Positions 1 to 10,841 of a stretch of DNA of 64,000 nucleotides are shown one piece after another. The notes under the pieces were generated by a model. That model made no database searches and was not told the origin of the DNA. It was given only the letters and a program-made list of their open reading frames with translations. Position 1 is the first letter of the stretch. Every line of letters starts with the position of its first letter. Source of the stretch: Craterostigma plantagineum (taxonomy: Eukaryota > Streptophyta > Magnoliopsida > Lamiales > Linderniaceae); contig JAPQWV010000051.1 of the NCBI GenBank assembly GCA_027422505.1, positions 1,827,501 to 1,891,500 on the forward strand, in the 5' to 3' direction. The position numbers were made by a program, and so were the translations under genes.

Positions 1-2249
1 GATCTGGTTCATTCTGGTCTGTTGAACTCGTAGCAGGATCATCTGAAGGATCTTTGTTGATCTCGAGCTCCACCTCGCTGTGTACACTATCCTTCTTTTC
101 TTGACTAAAAGTTTTAGTAGACTCTTTTGAAGGATGTAACATAGAAGACTCGTCAAATGTAACATCTCTGCTGATTATAAATTTGGGTGACTTGGGATCA
201 GGATTATATAGTCTATATCCTTTCACCCCTGAAGCGTAACCGAGGAAATACATTTCTTAGCTCTAGGCTCTAACTTTCCCTCGCTTACGTGCATATAAGC
301 TGGGCACCCAAATATTCTTAAGTTGGAGTAATCAACAGGAGTACCTGACCATACTTCCTCAGGAGTTTTGAAGTTGATCGGTGAACACGGTGAGCGGTTG
401 ACAATGTAACATGCTGCGGCGATAGCTTCAGCCCAAAAATCATTTGTCAACCCAGCGTTGGAGATCATACATCGAGCTCTCTCTAAAAGCGTCCGGTTCA
501 TGCGCTCGGCAACACCATTTTGTTGAGGCGTCATTCGAACAGTGTGATGTCGAGCAATTCCTTCGTTTTTGCAGAACTCATTGAACTCGCTTCCGCAAAA
601 TTCTAAGCCATTATCTGTCCGCAACCGCTTGATCTGTTTTCCTGTCTGCTTTTCAATCAAAGCCTTCCACTGTTTAAACGTTAGGAAAACATCACTTTTC
701 TGCTTAAGAAAATAGACCCAAACTTTCCTCGAAAAATCATCGATGAAAGTCAACATATATCTTGCACCACCTTTGGACGGAACACGAGAAGGACCCCATA
801 CATCAGAATGAATATAGTCCAAAGTACCTTTCGTCCTGTGGACTGCTGGCGAATTGAAGCTGACTCGTTTCTGCTTCCCAAAATACAGTGTTCGCAAAAG
901 TCCATCTTACCTGTACTTGGACCGCAAAGTAGGCCCCACTTGCTTAAAATCGTCAAGCCTTTTTCTCCCATGTGTCCAAGACGCATATACCATAATCTCG
1001 TGGTATCAACCTCCGGGGATGTCGAAACTGCAGCGGAACCTGTAACTGTAGTTCCCTGCAAAATATATAAATTTCCAGACCTGCAAGCTTTCATCACGAC
1101 AAGGGCACCTCTTGCAATCTTCAAAACTCCACCTTCACCTGAGAACCTGCACCCTTGAGATTCAAGTGTGCCTAAAGAGACAAGATTTCTCTTCATATCT
1201 GGAACGTGTCTGACTTCTGTGAGCGTTCGGATGATTCCGTCGAACATCTTGATCCTAACTGTGCCTTTACCAACAACTTTACACGGAGCATCATTTCCCA
1301 TTAAGACATATCCACCATCGAATTTTTCATATGTGGAAAAACAATCTCTACTCCGACTTATGTGGTAAGAACAACCCGAATCTAAGATCCACTCATTATC
1401 AGACCTAACAACATTTGCAGTTGCTACAAAAATAGTTCCATCGCTCTCATCAGCAGCTAAACTAGCTTCGGCGGGTTTATTAAATTGCTGATTATTTTTC
1501 TCCTTATTTTTTAATTTAAAACAATCAGCTTTAATGTGACCCTTTTTCTTGCAAAAATTACAGACTTTAATTCTGTACCTGGATTTTGACCTTTCTTTAG
1601 ATCTGCTACTTTCAGCATCTCTACGTTCTGGTCTTCCCCGTGTAAACAGGCCTTCTGCCTGGCTACCACTCGTTTCTCCCGTAATATCCCTGTCTATCTG
1701 TTCTTTCGATTGTAAAGCGGATTTGACACTAGAATATGATATCGTGTCTTTTCCGTATATAATCGTGTCACGAAAATGTTTTAAAGACGAGGGAAGGGAA
1801 CACAACAATATTATGGCCTGATCTTCGTCCGTCACTTTGACTTCTACGTTCGCCAAATCAATAATGATAGAATCGAATTTATCGAGATGCGAAAGAATAG
1901 AAGTACCTTCCGTCATTTTCATACTGTATAGCTTCTGCTTTAAATAAAGCCGATTCTCCTTAGTCTTCTTCATGTAGATAGCTTTTAACGCATCCCACAT
2001 ACCCATGGCCGTCGTCTCCGTGGCAACTTCTTGTAAAACCTCGTAAGAGAGATTTAATATAATAGCCGATCTGGCTTTCTTGTCCAATTCACTAAATTGA
2101 TCGTCATTCATTTCGGTCGGTTTCTTCTTTGCGCCTTCAAGCGCCACCTCGCAACCGTCTTGAATGAGTATGGCCTCCATCTTGAGACTCCACATTGCAA
2201 AGTTGACATTTCTGTCGAACTTTTCAACTGACATTTTTGTTATCGTCAT
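1..2249 (-). pseudogene. copia gag-pol, two frameshifts, truncated by window
   Basis: From the ATG at 2249 the minus strand encodes a UBN2-type gag (motifs NFAMWSLKMEAIL, LDKFDSIIIDL), a CCHC zinc knuckle starting CNFCKKKGH, the aspartic protease motif WILDSGCSYHIS, a pre-integrase zinc domain (RLGHMGEKG, CEHCILG), then the integrase core with D(D)E residues visible in DVWGPS, IDDFSRK and the region after RTDNGLEF, plus TPQQNGVAERMNRT. Near 875-880 one base is missing and the frame changes; a second one-base loss lies near 252, after RAKKC. Reverse transcriptase and RNase H are beyond the left edge. This is a decayed structural/enzymatic polyprotein of a non-autonomous copy. Confidence 0.92.
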
Positions 2250-2272
2250 GGTGGCTAAAATAAATCGGGTTG

Positions 2273-2284
2273 GCTCTGATACCA
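2273..2284 (-). other. Primer binding site, initiator tRNA-Met type
   Basis: TGGTATCAGAGC on the minus strand, the usual primer binding site of plant copia elements. It begins 4 bases inside the LTR edge and fixes the orientation of the element. Confidence 0.9.
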
Positions 2285-2288
2285 ATTT

Positions 2289-2792
2289 GTTAGGATATGC
2301 GGAAATCCCCGATAATTATTTTGCCCAAAAAATGACGATAATAAATAATAGAGACGAAAAATAAATTTGGACAGTGACACGAGATTTACGTGGTTCGGTC
2401 AGAATGACCTACGTCCACGGGCCGGGGGGTAGAACTTCTTTATTATGTGGAGAGATTACAAACACGTACACTGACGTGGTACAAAAGCACTACAACAATA
2501 TTAGGAGTAGGCTACAGAAAATAACAGAGGAGAAGAACGAAGATCTGTGTGTTGTGTTCTCTCTTCATCGCATAAGGCCTATTTATAGGCTAAAGTTTGC
2601 CTCGTTGTTCCATGTGAAGAGAAGAAGAAAAGTCAGCACACCTTTTAAATTTCAACTGCGTAGCCTCATCACCAAAAAGCTTTCATATTGCATTTTCTTT
2701 TCATGTGGGCGTTGGCTTTTGTTGAATGGTAATAGAAGCAGCTTCATTGACTACTGCATTTGGATGGTTCCTACCAAAAGTCACGCTCAACA
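2289..2792 (-). repeat. 5' LTR of the copia element
   Basis: The segment starts TGTTAGG and ends CTCAACA on the plus strand, giving the TG...CA ends expected of an LTR on either strand. Its inner edge lies 4 bases from the primer binding site. A TATA box reads TATAAATAGG on the minus strand at 2578-2587. The outer edge is inferred from the terminal motif; the matching 3' LTR is outside the window, so length (about 504 bp) and target duplication cannot be confirmed. Confidence 0.75.
2578..2587 (-). promoter_or_regulatory. TATA box of the copia LTR
   Basis: TATAAATAGG on the minus strand, inside the LTR about 295 bp upstream of the primer binding site, where the U3/R transcription start of a copia LTR is expected. 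Confidence 0.6.
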
Positions 2793-3400
2793 CCCTAATT
2801 ATCCCAACTCTAATTCCATCCCAGTCAACACCGGCCATGTTTCCGACGACGATGTGAACATCAATGTTAACCCCCAATTTCCCCCATTTCCATACCCCTA
2901 ACCCTAATTTCAACGCCATCGACATGAATAGTAGCAAAACCCCAAGGCCAAGGAAGAGGAATCTCAACTGCTATGAAATTCGAGGAGATACCTCAACCAC
3001 AGCCAATTCACGCAGTTCCCGGTTATAACAATAACTAGCACACCGACAACGTCAATACTAGTCAGCAAATTCCAATGGGTATGGCTGCTTCTAGTGTAGT
3101 CGAGGAGACAGTGAGGAACTGTTTAATGCCCGTGTTGAAGGAGTTATTGGGCAGCACAATGGGTTTAAATGGTGTCTGTTTCGGACATGGGCTAGGAGGA
3201 TTAGGGGGCGGCGTAATGCCGCCGTTTGGCTTCCTCGGTGGAGACAAGGCCATGAACGACGAGAGGTGGAAGAAACAGCATATATTGGAATTGGAGGTCA
3301 TGTCCAAGAGGCTGGAACTTGTCCATGATCAGATCAAAGAGCAGCTGAACAAGCTTAGGTCGACCAAACACATCAGACGTCATTATTTAATCCTATCAAC
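2793..3400 (+). pseudogene. Trihelix-like transcription factor remnant (C-terminal part)
   Basis: Only a short open stretch (3075-3400) is readable. It has a helix with VVEETVRNCLMPVLKELL, a glycine-rich linker, and an ERWKKQHILELEVMSKRLEL helix followed by VHDQIKEQLNKLRS. A WRKQ-ILELEV-SKRLELV-DQI coiled helix is what I recall from the C-terminus of one subgroup of plant trihelix proteins. The upstream Pro/Asn-rich stretch (2793-3060) has several stops. No DNA-binding trihelix is present and the copia LTR abuts the fragment, so I call it a remnant. Family assignment is by memory of motif style and is only moderately sure. Confidence 0.4.
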
Positions 3401-3459
3401 CAAACACCAGAAAAAACTCATACTCTCATTATATAAACCCAACTTAAACTAATATCACC

Positions 3460-3984
3460 TAAACCTATCCCTTCAAACAAACGGGACCTAGACAGCAACA
3501 TTTTAGGAACATATAAATTTTGAAATTGTAGAATTTGAAGACATTTCCTAACTAAGAACAATAAGTTTAAATATTCAAGCAATTTGATAACATTAAATTT
3601 CAAATTTTAGGTATTCGTTGGAGTCAAAATACTCAAAAACATCCATTTTATTTTACCTTTGGGTGTGCAACGGCTTTAAAACACAACCCGCACCACACTG
3701 CACCAATTACGGCGCCTAAACTATGGTTTAATTTTAACTATGTTACCGTAGGAACGCAAAAAAAAAACTTCGCTCTTTTAAATTTAGTCTCCACCTTGGC
3801 ACCTTCTCTCTAAACAAACCCAAGATCTAAGAACTTCTCATCCCCCTTCCTCCAATAATGGAGGTTGATGGTGCTCATTTTTTTTCATTTCTTCTTTTTT
3901 GTTCCTTAATGTTGTGTTTTTCATTTTCTCCCCTTGTTGGAGCATGTGTCTCCCATTTTCTTCCCTTTTTGGGGCTGCTTTTCC
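3460..3984. other. AT-rich intergenic sequence, nothing recognised
   Basis: No convincing coding signal. A T-rich ORF at 3858-4106 is low-complexity and overlaps the eS1 remnant on the other strand, so it is not called. Confidence 0.5.
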
Positions 3985-4699
3985 CTTTTTGGGGCTCGGG
4001 TACAAGCTGCAGTAGTCTTGACATCAACATGAGCGGCTACCATTTTCCAACAAGTGATCTCTGTTTGTTTGTGGTGAAGTCTATGCCATGCAAAATCCCG
4101 GCATAGTGAAGCAGTTGCTCGTGTTGAACTTTGAGAATGAAAGCTTTTGTTGGAAAATAGTTTCATTTCCAAAGAAAGTGTTTTTCACATACGTTGAACA
4201 GTACAAATCGCAATATATATATATAGAACACCTTTTAATGGCTAATTATTTAACTAACCGACTAATAAAGCCGTCACTAGCTGCTATTACTCAATGAACT
4301 GAACAAAAACGCTATACCAATTTCAACACTTCAAGAAGCATCAAAATGGCTCAGCTCGAAGTCGAACATGCTACTTCATGTCATCAACTCATGCTCGTTC
4401 CTGGTTTTCTTCCTTTGATTTCAACAAGAAGTTAGTGAGGTCATTCTTTCCGTGAACATCCTCGCGCCTCAGGCGTATATTTACGAAGGCGTGATCCTCG
4501 TCGTCTTGAAGATCGGCCAGGGACACTTAAAAAACACGATGCTAATTGAGACCCTCAGAGGCAATCTGTGAACACATTAATCAACTGAAAAAAACCTCCA
4601 TCAAATACAACAGTAAAAAGAATACATTTGCAAGAATCAGTGAAAATATACGCTAGATCATGTACGCTACCATGACTACGAGAAACTAAGGTCTCTTCC

Positions 4700-4867
4700 T
4701 GTAGAGATTTTTTCAGAACAAATTCCAGCCCAAACCCAACCCGGTATAAACTTGAGGGGTCCCTTTCTAAAACCAATTGGCAATAGAGGGAGTGAACCCA
4801 CAAGCTTATAAACCACTCTAATTCTCTTTAATTAGTCGGTGTGGGAGTCTTCTGTTTGCACCCAACA
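4700..4867 (-). repeat. TRIM 3' LTR
   Basis: 168 bp, near-identical to 5085-5252 with a handful of substitutions; preceded on the minus strand by the polypurine tract. Confidence 0.87.
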
Positions 4868-5084
4868 AACCTCCCCTCAAACTCAAGACCACACACCGGG
4901 CTTCCCCTACGACGATTATCTGCATCAGCGCTTCTATCGCAATCATTGCACCAAGCGCTTCTCACCGCAGATTCACCAATCGTCCTTACAAGGGGCCGGA
5001 GACACACCACCCACACCGTATCCGGGCTAGAATTTTTTTCCGTTTGAAGGCACCCTCACGCCTTCCTCCACGCTCACCACACCA

Positions 5085-5252
5085 TGTAGAGATTTTTTCA
5101 GACCCAATTCCAGCCCAAACCCAACCCGGTATAAACTTGTGGGGTTCCTCTCTAAAACCAATTGACAATAGAGGGAGTGAACCCACAAGCTCATAAACCA
5201 CTCTAATTCTCTTTAATTAATCGGTGTGGGAGTCTTCTGTTTACACCCAACA
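5085..5252 (-). repeat. TRIM 5' LTR
   Basis: 168 bp partner of 4700-4867, same length, followed on the plus strand by the CTTCC duplication. Confidence 0.87.
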
Positions 5253-5494
5253 CTTCCCAACGGTCCTTGTATTGAAATTTGAAGGTTGATGCAGCTTTAA
5301 CATCATAACAATCCTTCTTGGCAAATGGATCAACCTTGTGCAAGTAACTATATAGACCAATCATCAGCTTCAAATTATCATAGTTACGACAAACATAAGC
5401 CTGCCTATATGAGGGATAGAAAGAGTATTATATTCACAAGAAAAAAGGTATAAAAAACAACCACTTTCTTCTTGCATCATTTCTCACCCTCAGA

Positions 5495-5498
<4 letters not shown>

Positions 5499-5556
<58 letters not shown>
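5499..5556. repeat. (CT)29 microsatellite
   Basis: Uninterrupted CT dinucleotide run of 58 bp. A GA run of similar length lies about 410 bp downstream in inverted sense. Confidence 0.97.
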
Positions 5557-5559
<3 letters not shown>

Positions 5560-5963
5560 CTGTGACAAATTGATTAACCATTTCACAATAAGCAAAGAAA
5601 AGATCGTAACTATTATGTTTGAATAAGTCTCTGGTTTTCAAGTCTGTATTATTTGTTCGTTAGTTGTTAATTAATAGCATACTGAAGTTCTCATTTTTAG
5701 TCTTTTTTTGTTTACATATTTCATATAACACATGGAACAAACTTACGTTGGTATTTTCTTCAACAATACCTCGAACAATAATAACTTTGCTTTATAATAT
5801 GGTATATCAGAGAAAATTCCGTAGGCCTGATAAAGCATAGCTGCAACCAGCTTGGAGAGACAAAAATGATGGCAACAAAAATACTTTTGTGCAACCTGCT
5901 ATTCTTAAGTCCGATATTCACTATGATCATTGGGTAATGTTGATGTAGAATTTTCTGCATTAT

Positions 5964-5964
<1 letters not shown>
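5557..5964. other. Intergenic spacer between CT and GA runs
   Basis: AT-rich sequence without coding signal. It would form the loop if the two flanking dinucleotide runs paired. Confidence 0.5.

Positions 5965-6036
<72 letters not shown>
5965..6036. repeat. (AG)n microsatellite
   Basis: About 72 bp of AG repeats with one phase slip near 6022. Confidence 0.97.
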
Positions 6037-6431
6037 CTTTCTACCAAAATTTCCCAACTCAACTTACTATTCCGAAACGAGATAGCCCCAAGCAAAAAGC
6101 AAATAATGATAGGGAGCTCCCAACCTTATTAATGGAGGTGTGGGAGGAGGGATTAACGGTTTTTGGTATTAGGAATGTATGAAATGATTTGGGATATCAA
6201 GGTTTTTGGTGAATTTAGATTGCCAAATCTCATAAATGTCATGGCGGATAATGCTACATACAGATATATGCCATGAACCAGTGGCGGATCAACCTTATCG
6301 AGCACCTCTCCTGCCGTTATATATGTAAATGTCTGGTAATAAGTCCACATAGTCCACAATAATTAAAGAATCAAAATGTGATCGAACCTTTAGCGATATA
6401 CGAAGATATCAGATCAACTTGAGCTATCCCT

Positions 6432-6505
6432 TTGAGTATTGCTCTATTGTACTCTTGTGTTCATTTGGATCTATGAATGAAATCATTTTCTTCAAAAAAA
6501 AAAAA
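6432..6505 (+). mobile_element. 5'-truncated LINE-like insertion with poly(A) tail and 15-bp TSD
   Basis: A 74-bp segment ending in a run of A is flanked by a perfect 15-bp direct repeat (ACTTGAGCTATCCCT at 6417-6431 and 6506-6520). A poly(A) tail plus a long target duplication is the mark of target-primed reverse transcription. The body is too short to assign a family; a retroposed transcript end is the alternative. Confidence 0.75.
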
Positions 6506-6520
6506 ACTTGAGCTATCCCT

Positions 6521-7117
6521 AAAGATATCTCAAAGAAGTACAAAGACATTTCGTTTTTCGATCTTACCATGATAATTAGCTGGTATTGCATGAAAATTAT
6601 GTCGAAGTTAATTTTTTTGAAAATAAAAAGAAGAAAGTCACGGAAATGACGAAACTCAAACCCCAAGAACTCGTCTTATTGCCCGTTAAAAGTGCTGCAA
6701 AAATCAATCCCGTAATTCCAACACCAACATAACATCGTAGCTCAACCATGTCATCGTAATCCTAAAGCACATATATTTAACATAAGATATAAAATAACTT
6801 AGTATTATTTTATTTTATTTTCCTTCTCTCTTGTTTGTCGAGTGGTTCGATTTTAGTGTTTTTAAACAACTGGAGAGCCAAAATCCAATTCTATTTCCCG
6901 TTTTAGATGTCATACTTCATACAATGCAATACTATGTATTCTTCATTGAAGTTCCAAACTAGAATTGATTAAGTACAGAGCAATGCATTTTATATGTTAG
7001 TCACGTTTACATGTTTTATTCAATTTGTGATGACAAATATCAAAATCAAAGCATTCCTATGGTATTGTTAGACAAAATGCAAAGACGCACGCTACACGCA
7101 TAATAAGTCGATACATA
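6521..7117. other. AT-rich intergenic sequence, nothing recognised
   Basis: No coding or repeat structure seen beyond scattered short ORFs. Confidence 0.5.
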
Positions 7118-7356
7118 CCCCATCCGATTCTATTTACATGTCGTTTTAGCTCTTTAATTTTGTTTCTAATTAGTTGCCTTTTACGGATTTCAAGACAAAT
7201 ATTTATCAGATTTCCACTTTTACCCTTTTAAATATTATTAAATGGAATATATTAAATAGTCTTAAGCAATTAATTAGGGGTATATGAGACATTTTATTTT
7301 ATTTTTTAATATGAGTGCAAAAACCTTAAATGACACCTAAAAAAAATCGGAGGGAG
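7118..7356. mobile_element. Stowaway-type MITE (Tc1/Mariner)
   Basis: About 239 bp bounded by TA dinucleotides. Left end CCCCATCCGATTC and right end AATCGGAGGGAG are imperfect inverted repeats of the CTCCCTCCGATT type typical of plant Stowaway MITEs. AT-rich interior, no coding capacity. Confidence 0.8.
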
Positions 7357-7517
7357 TATATTCGATCTTCGATTTTCACAATAAAAAAAGTCGAATCACC
7401 TATACATGACTGCTGACATGGAACTGCCATGTAAGATTTCCAACTTGTTCGTTAAAAACCTAACTGAAGTTAGGCGTAATTTTATAACCATCAAATATAT
7501 AACTCAAATTTATATTT

Positions 7518-8556
7518 GGGTAAATTCCTTATCAGACCCTATCAGAAACTAAACTTCCTTATCAATACCCCTACGAAAAATTTTTCCTGTTCAGTACCCA
7601 TCTGCAAAAAGTTGTGTGTTTAATACCCCCAAACAGTGATCAGACGGAAATACTCTTTCCTGAAATTAAGTTGGACATCATACCAACTGATTTGATTATT
7701 ATACCAACTGTTATCCTAATTATACCAACTTTATCATTATTATACCAACCGGTATAGTGTACAATTCTGTTGGTATAATTACGACAACAGTTGGTATAAT
7801 TTCTACAATTTCTGGTATAATTTCAAAATCAGTTGGTATAAATGTCCAATTTCGTTGTATAAAACTGTAAAACGTTATTTTTTGGTACGATAAGCAAAAC
7901 AGATGGTATAATTTCTACAATTTCTGGTATAATTTCAAAATCACTTGGTATAAATGTCCAATTTCGCTGTATAAAATTATAATAACGTTAATTAACCAAC
8001 TGCTTCGATTATTATACCAACTATCATTCTAATTATACCAACTTTTATCATTATAATACCAACTGGTATAGTGTACAATTACGTTGGTATTATTACGACA
8101 ACAGTTGGTATAATTTCTACAATTTCTGGTATAATTTCAAAATCAGTTGGTATAAATGTCCAATTTCACGATATAAAATTATAATAACGTTATTTACCGG
8201 TACAATAACCACAACATATGGTATAATTTCGGTAATTTCGGGTATAATTTCAAAATCAGTTGGTATAAATGTCCAATTTCGCTGTATAAAATCATAATAA
8301 CGTTATTTACTGGTACGATGACCAAAACAGATGGTATAATTTTTACAATTTCTGGTATATTTTCAAAATCAGTTGGTATAAATGTCAAATTTGAAGTGTG
8401 AGACAGGGGTATTTTCGACTTATTAACCCTGAAAAGACCTTTTTAAGTACTGAACAGGAAGAAATTTTCAAATGGGTAGTTATAAGGAAGAAATAATTCG
8501 AGGGGTATTTAAGAGTAATTTGAAAACTCAAAAGGTACTGTTAAGGAATTAACCCC
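7518..8556. mobile_element. hAT-like non-autonomous TIR element with internal tandem repeats
   Basis: Long imperfect inverted ends (left GGGTAAATTCCTTA, right end inverted GGGGTTAATTCCTTA), with similarity continuing for over 100 bp, are flanked by a perfect 8-bp duplication TTATATTT (7510-7517 and 8557-8564), the hAT length. The centre holds about five copies of a 113-118-bp unit, rich in TTGGTATAA motifs. No transposase is encoded. Confidence 0.82.
7692..8396. repeat. Internal tandem repeats of the hAT-like element
   Basis: Units start near 7786, 7905, 8096, 8212 and 8327, each with the order TGGTATAATTTCTACAATTT, then TTTCAAAATCA, then TTGGTATAAATGTCCAATTT. A spacer of inverted TATACCAAC motifs occurs at 7692-7785 and again at about 8000-8095, giving a higher-order period of roughly 308 bp. 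Confidence 0.85.
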
Positions 8557-8564
8557 TTATATTT

Positions 8565-9282
8565 TTTCCTATATGGACAAATAAGATAAAGTAAGAATGA
8601 TCAAAACTGTTCAAAATCACGTTGATCGATAAAGAAATAGTCAACATTTATCTGGAAATAATCAAATAAAATAAATAAAAACGCGCACTACACATTCATT
8701 GTTTGTATCGACGTCCCACCGACCGTACGATGAGTTTAAGCTATGAAACGAATGTAATTTACGTTAAAGCGAATTGGGAGAGTCAATTCAAACATGCAAA
8801 AAGGATATGGATATCTATTTGCTTACATGAATTTGTGTGACTCATGCATTTAATATAACTCTGTTTTTTCTACTTTCGACATTTAGGGTTTCATTATCCG
8901 TCGGGATAATAGGTCGGTCAAACAACAAAATTTCGATATCAAGATCCTCAAAAGTAAAATCTTCAAGCAAGATTACATACACTCGATATATTAAAATATA
9001 TTTCTTTTATATAGTCGTGTATTCGCATTCATTACATGTTTCGTGTAGTAGTAGATAGTCTCCATGAAACCCATCCCATAAGATAAGACGACGTGTGTGT
9101 CTTCAATTAGGTTTGAAACTTCTTCCTCCCACTTTTCGAACACTCCCACAAAGAGAGAATTTTCGTGTAAATCCCCGCATAGCCTTTTCAAACGACACGA
9201 ACATATCACACAGTTACACACACACAAACAGTATACACATATATAACCAATCTCTACAAACTGTCACCGCAAAGCCACCGTG
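8565..9282. other. Upstream region of the EPF-like gene
   Basis: No coding signal. A TATA-like ATATATAA lies at about 9239-9246, only some 40 bp before the start codon, so either the leader is very short or the real TATA box lies further up. Confidence 0.4.
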
Positions 9283-10180
9283 ATGGAGACACTCAGTCGC
9301 CGCCGCTTTCAACAGTTTAAACTGATAATCATTGCAATATATCTTCTTGCTTCGACTACGGCGGCCATTGCGTTAAACCCATCTCCCCATTTCGGTGAGT
9401 TATTCTTTCTTATTCTACGTAGGGTTAAAGGAATTTTAATTGAATTTAAACTCACATAAGAAGGTAATTCTCCTAAAATTAAGTTTCCAACCAATATATT
9501 CTCCACCATAATTATTTTAGTAGTAATAGTGTATAGTTCGGATTTTTTTATACAAAAGAAAAAAGAAAGAAAACGAAGAAGAATCGCTACGAGCTTCTCC
9601 ATAGTCTTCCCTTTATGAATATCTAAAATTGTATGACTAAGTTTCATCTTTAAGATTAATGCAACACTAAATAACGTCTTTTTTTTCATAGTTATACTTA
9701 ACTAGTATATATTTTCTTTTTTTTCTTTCAAACTGTTGAGTAAATCTGAAACTAGCTTTATTACATAATTATCATTGATGTTCTTGTTATTGTTATTGTT
9801 ATTGTGATGATGCTGGTGATGAGGACGACGAATATTATGATTTTTCAGGATAATGTGTTTAATAATCAAATTAGGATATATTCATGACACAATCAATTGT
9901 AAAGTAATTATAAGGAAAACGTTATAATTGTTTAAGCGAAATATTTCGTAGTTGATACAATTATGCCATGAAAATTACAAAAGCAAAGGTGTTTGTTGAG
10001 GAACGTCGTCGCCTCGGTGCTCCAGGGTCATCCCCGCCGACATGCTGGTGGAGATGTGGGTGGTGTTGGCCATGCGAAGCCGTTCTAACTACGGTTGAAC
10101 CCGGGTTTAGACCTAACGACGAAGAGTACTATCCCGAGGTTTGGAGGTGCAAGTGTGGGGACAAGCTCTATGTGCCTTAA
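9283..10180 (+). CDS. EPIDERMAL PATTERNING FACTOR-like secreted peptide
   Basis: Two exons, 9283-9394 and 9984-10180, joined by a GT-AG intron (GTGAGT donor; AAAAG acceptor) give 102 residues. Residues about 12-30 form a hydrophobic signal peptide (KLIIIAIYLLASTTAAIA). The mature part begins VFVEERRRLGAPGSSPPTC and ends EEYYPEVWRCKCGDKLYVP. Six cysteines and the terminal W-[RK]-C-[KR]-C-G signature match the EPF/EPFL family, apoplastic ligands for ERECTA-family receptor kinases and TOO MANY MOUTHS in stomatal and organ patterning. The short loop and YYPE-WRCKCG resemble the EPFL4-6 type, but the subgroup is inference. The segment between the first cysteines is unusually Trp-rich. Start chosen because it opens the signal peptide. 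Appears intact. Confidence 0.85.
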
Positions 10181-10495
10181 ATATAGCCTTCTTCGTTTTC
10201 ACTTATCACTAATATCACTATTTTTATGATTATATAGAATATGGCTAAATGTTACCTACTAATTGAGTTATTCATAGGATGATGCAATGTTGTAATATTT
10301 CTGCTGCATTTTGATCACTCTTTTACTATGTGGTCATGAAGAAATGTGTGGTGTTTCAGACTTTCAAATCACTATGGTAGTATATTATGTGTGGTTGAGA
10401 TTGGTTATGGTGCCCACCTACCGTGAGCAACATAAACAAATCTCTCAATCTTTTGCATTTTTTCGATTCCCAACGTCGCCAACACCTCCGTAGTA
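10181..10495. other. 3' flank of the EPF-like gene
   Basis: AT-rich, no coding signal; presumed 3' UTR and spacer before the CACTA-type subterminal repeats. Confidence 0.4.
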
Positions 10496-10524
10496 GCACA
10501 AAACAACTAATCAACGTCGGTTGT

Positions 10525-10740
10525 TTTGGACTATAGGCGTCGGTTATCAGGAGACGCTAAACTCACCGACGCTGATAATTTACGTAACAACCGACGCAGA
10601 ATCGGAAATATAGGCGTCGGTTGTTTTAACAACCGTCGCCTTTTGTTTGTTAAGGGCATCGGTTATTGAGGACAACCGACGCCGGTTGTTCGTAGGCGTC
10701 GGTTATTTCTTTGCTAACAACCGACACAAGTTTGCTTATT
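10525..10740. repeat. CACTA subterminal repeat array (left)
   Basis: About nine direct and inverted copies of a (G)GCGTCGGTT core and its complement AACCGACGC, many forming short palindromes. Such arrays bind the TNPA-type protein in En/Spm elements. Confidence 0.75.
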
Positions 10741-10841
10741 TTTTTATATATTTTTTTTCATTCAATATAAAATAAACCTGTAATTATAAATTTGGGACCC
10801 AACATATTCAATCATATTTCATTAATATTATCAATCCAATA

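Larger units (their letters stand above)
1..2792 (-). mobile_element. Ty1/copia retrotransposon, 5' part, cut by the window edge
   Basis: The element reads right to left: 5' LTR (2289-2792), tRNA-Met-type primer binding site (2273-2284), then gag and pol running off the window at base 1. The gag, zinc knuckle, aspartic protease, pre-integrase and integrase core are all readable on the minus strand, in copia order (integrase before reverse transcriptase, which must lie left of the window). Two single-base shifts break pol, so this copy could not act on its own. It lies directly against a trihelix-like gene remnant at 2793, suggesting insertion there. Confidence 0.93.
4700..5252 (-). mobile_element. 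TRIM (miniature LTR retrotransposon), complete, with 5-bp TSD
   Basis: Two 168-bp direct repeats (4700-4867 and 5085-5252) have TG...CA ends (TGTAGAG...CCCAACA on the plus strand) and flank about 217 bp of non-coding DNA. The 5-bp target duplication CTTCC is present on both sides (4695-4699 and 5253-5257). On the minus strand a polypurine tract GAGGGGAGG sits just before the 4700-4867 repeat, marking it as the 3' LTR, and TGGT follows the 5085-5252 repeat where a primer binding site should start, though it is a poor match to the tRNA-Met site. No coding capacity; it would depend on another element for mobility. Confidence 0.88.
3985..5330 (-). pseudogene. Ribosomal protein eS1 (S3a) pseudogene, split by a TRIM
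   Basis: Three minus-strand pieces match the cytosolic small-subunit protein eS1 in order. Near 5265-5330: VDPFAKKDCYDVKAAS, the N-terminal VDPF-KKDWYD-KAPS region. At 4432-4567: [21 protein letters not shown] and [13 protein letters not shown], with two in-frame stops. At 3985-4085: IDFTT, RSLV, KW and AHVDVKTT, broken by a frameshift. Intron-like sequence lies between pieces (an acceptor-like CACAG precedes IASEGL), so this looks like a duplicated gene rather than a processed copy. The TRIM at 4700-5252 sits between the first two pieces. Most of the C-terminal half is missing. Confidence 0.75.

Noticed and set aside
3858..4106. Hydrophobic 82-codon ORF that could be a small membrane protein.
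   Set aside because: T-rich low-complexity sequence overlapping the eS1 pseudogene on the opposite strand.
5760..6095. 111-codon ORF with a Leu/Ser run.
   Set aside because: The run is the AG microsatellite read on the minus strand; no domain around it.
6278..6300. CAGTGGCGGATCAA resembling a MITE end.
   Set aside because: No partner end or target duplication could be found nearby.
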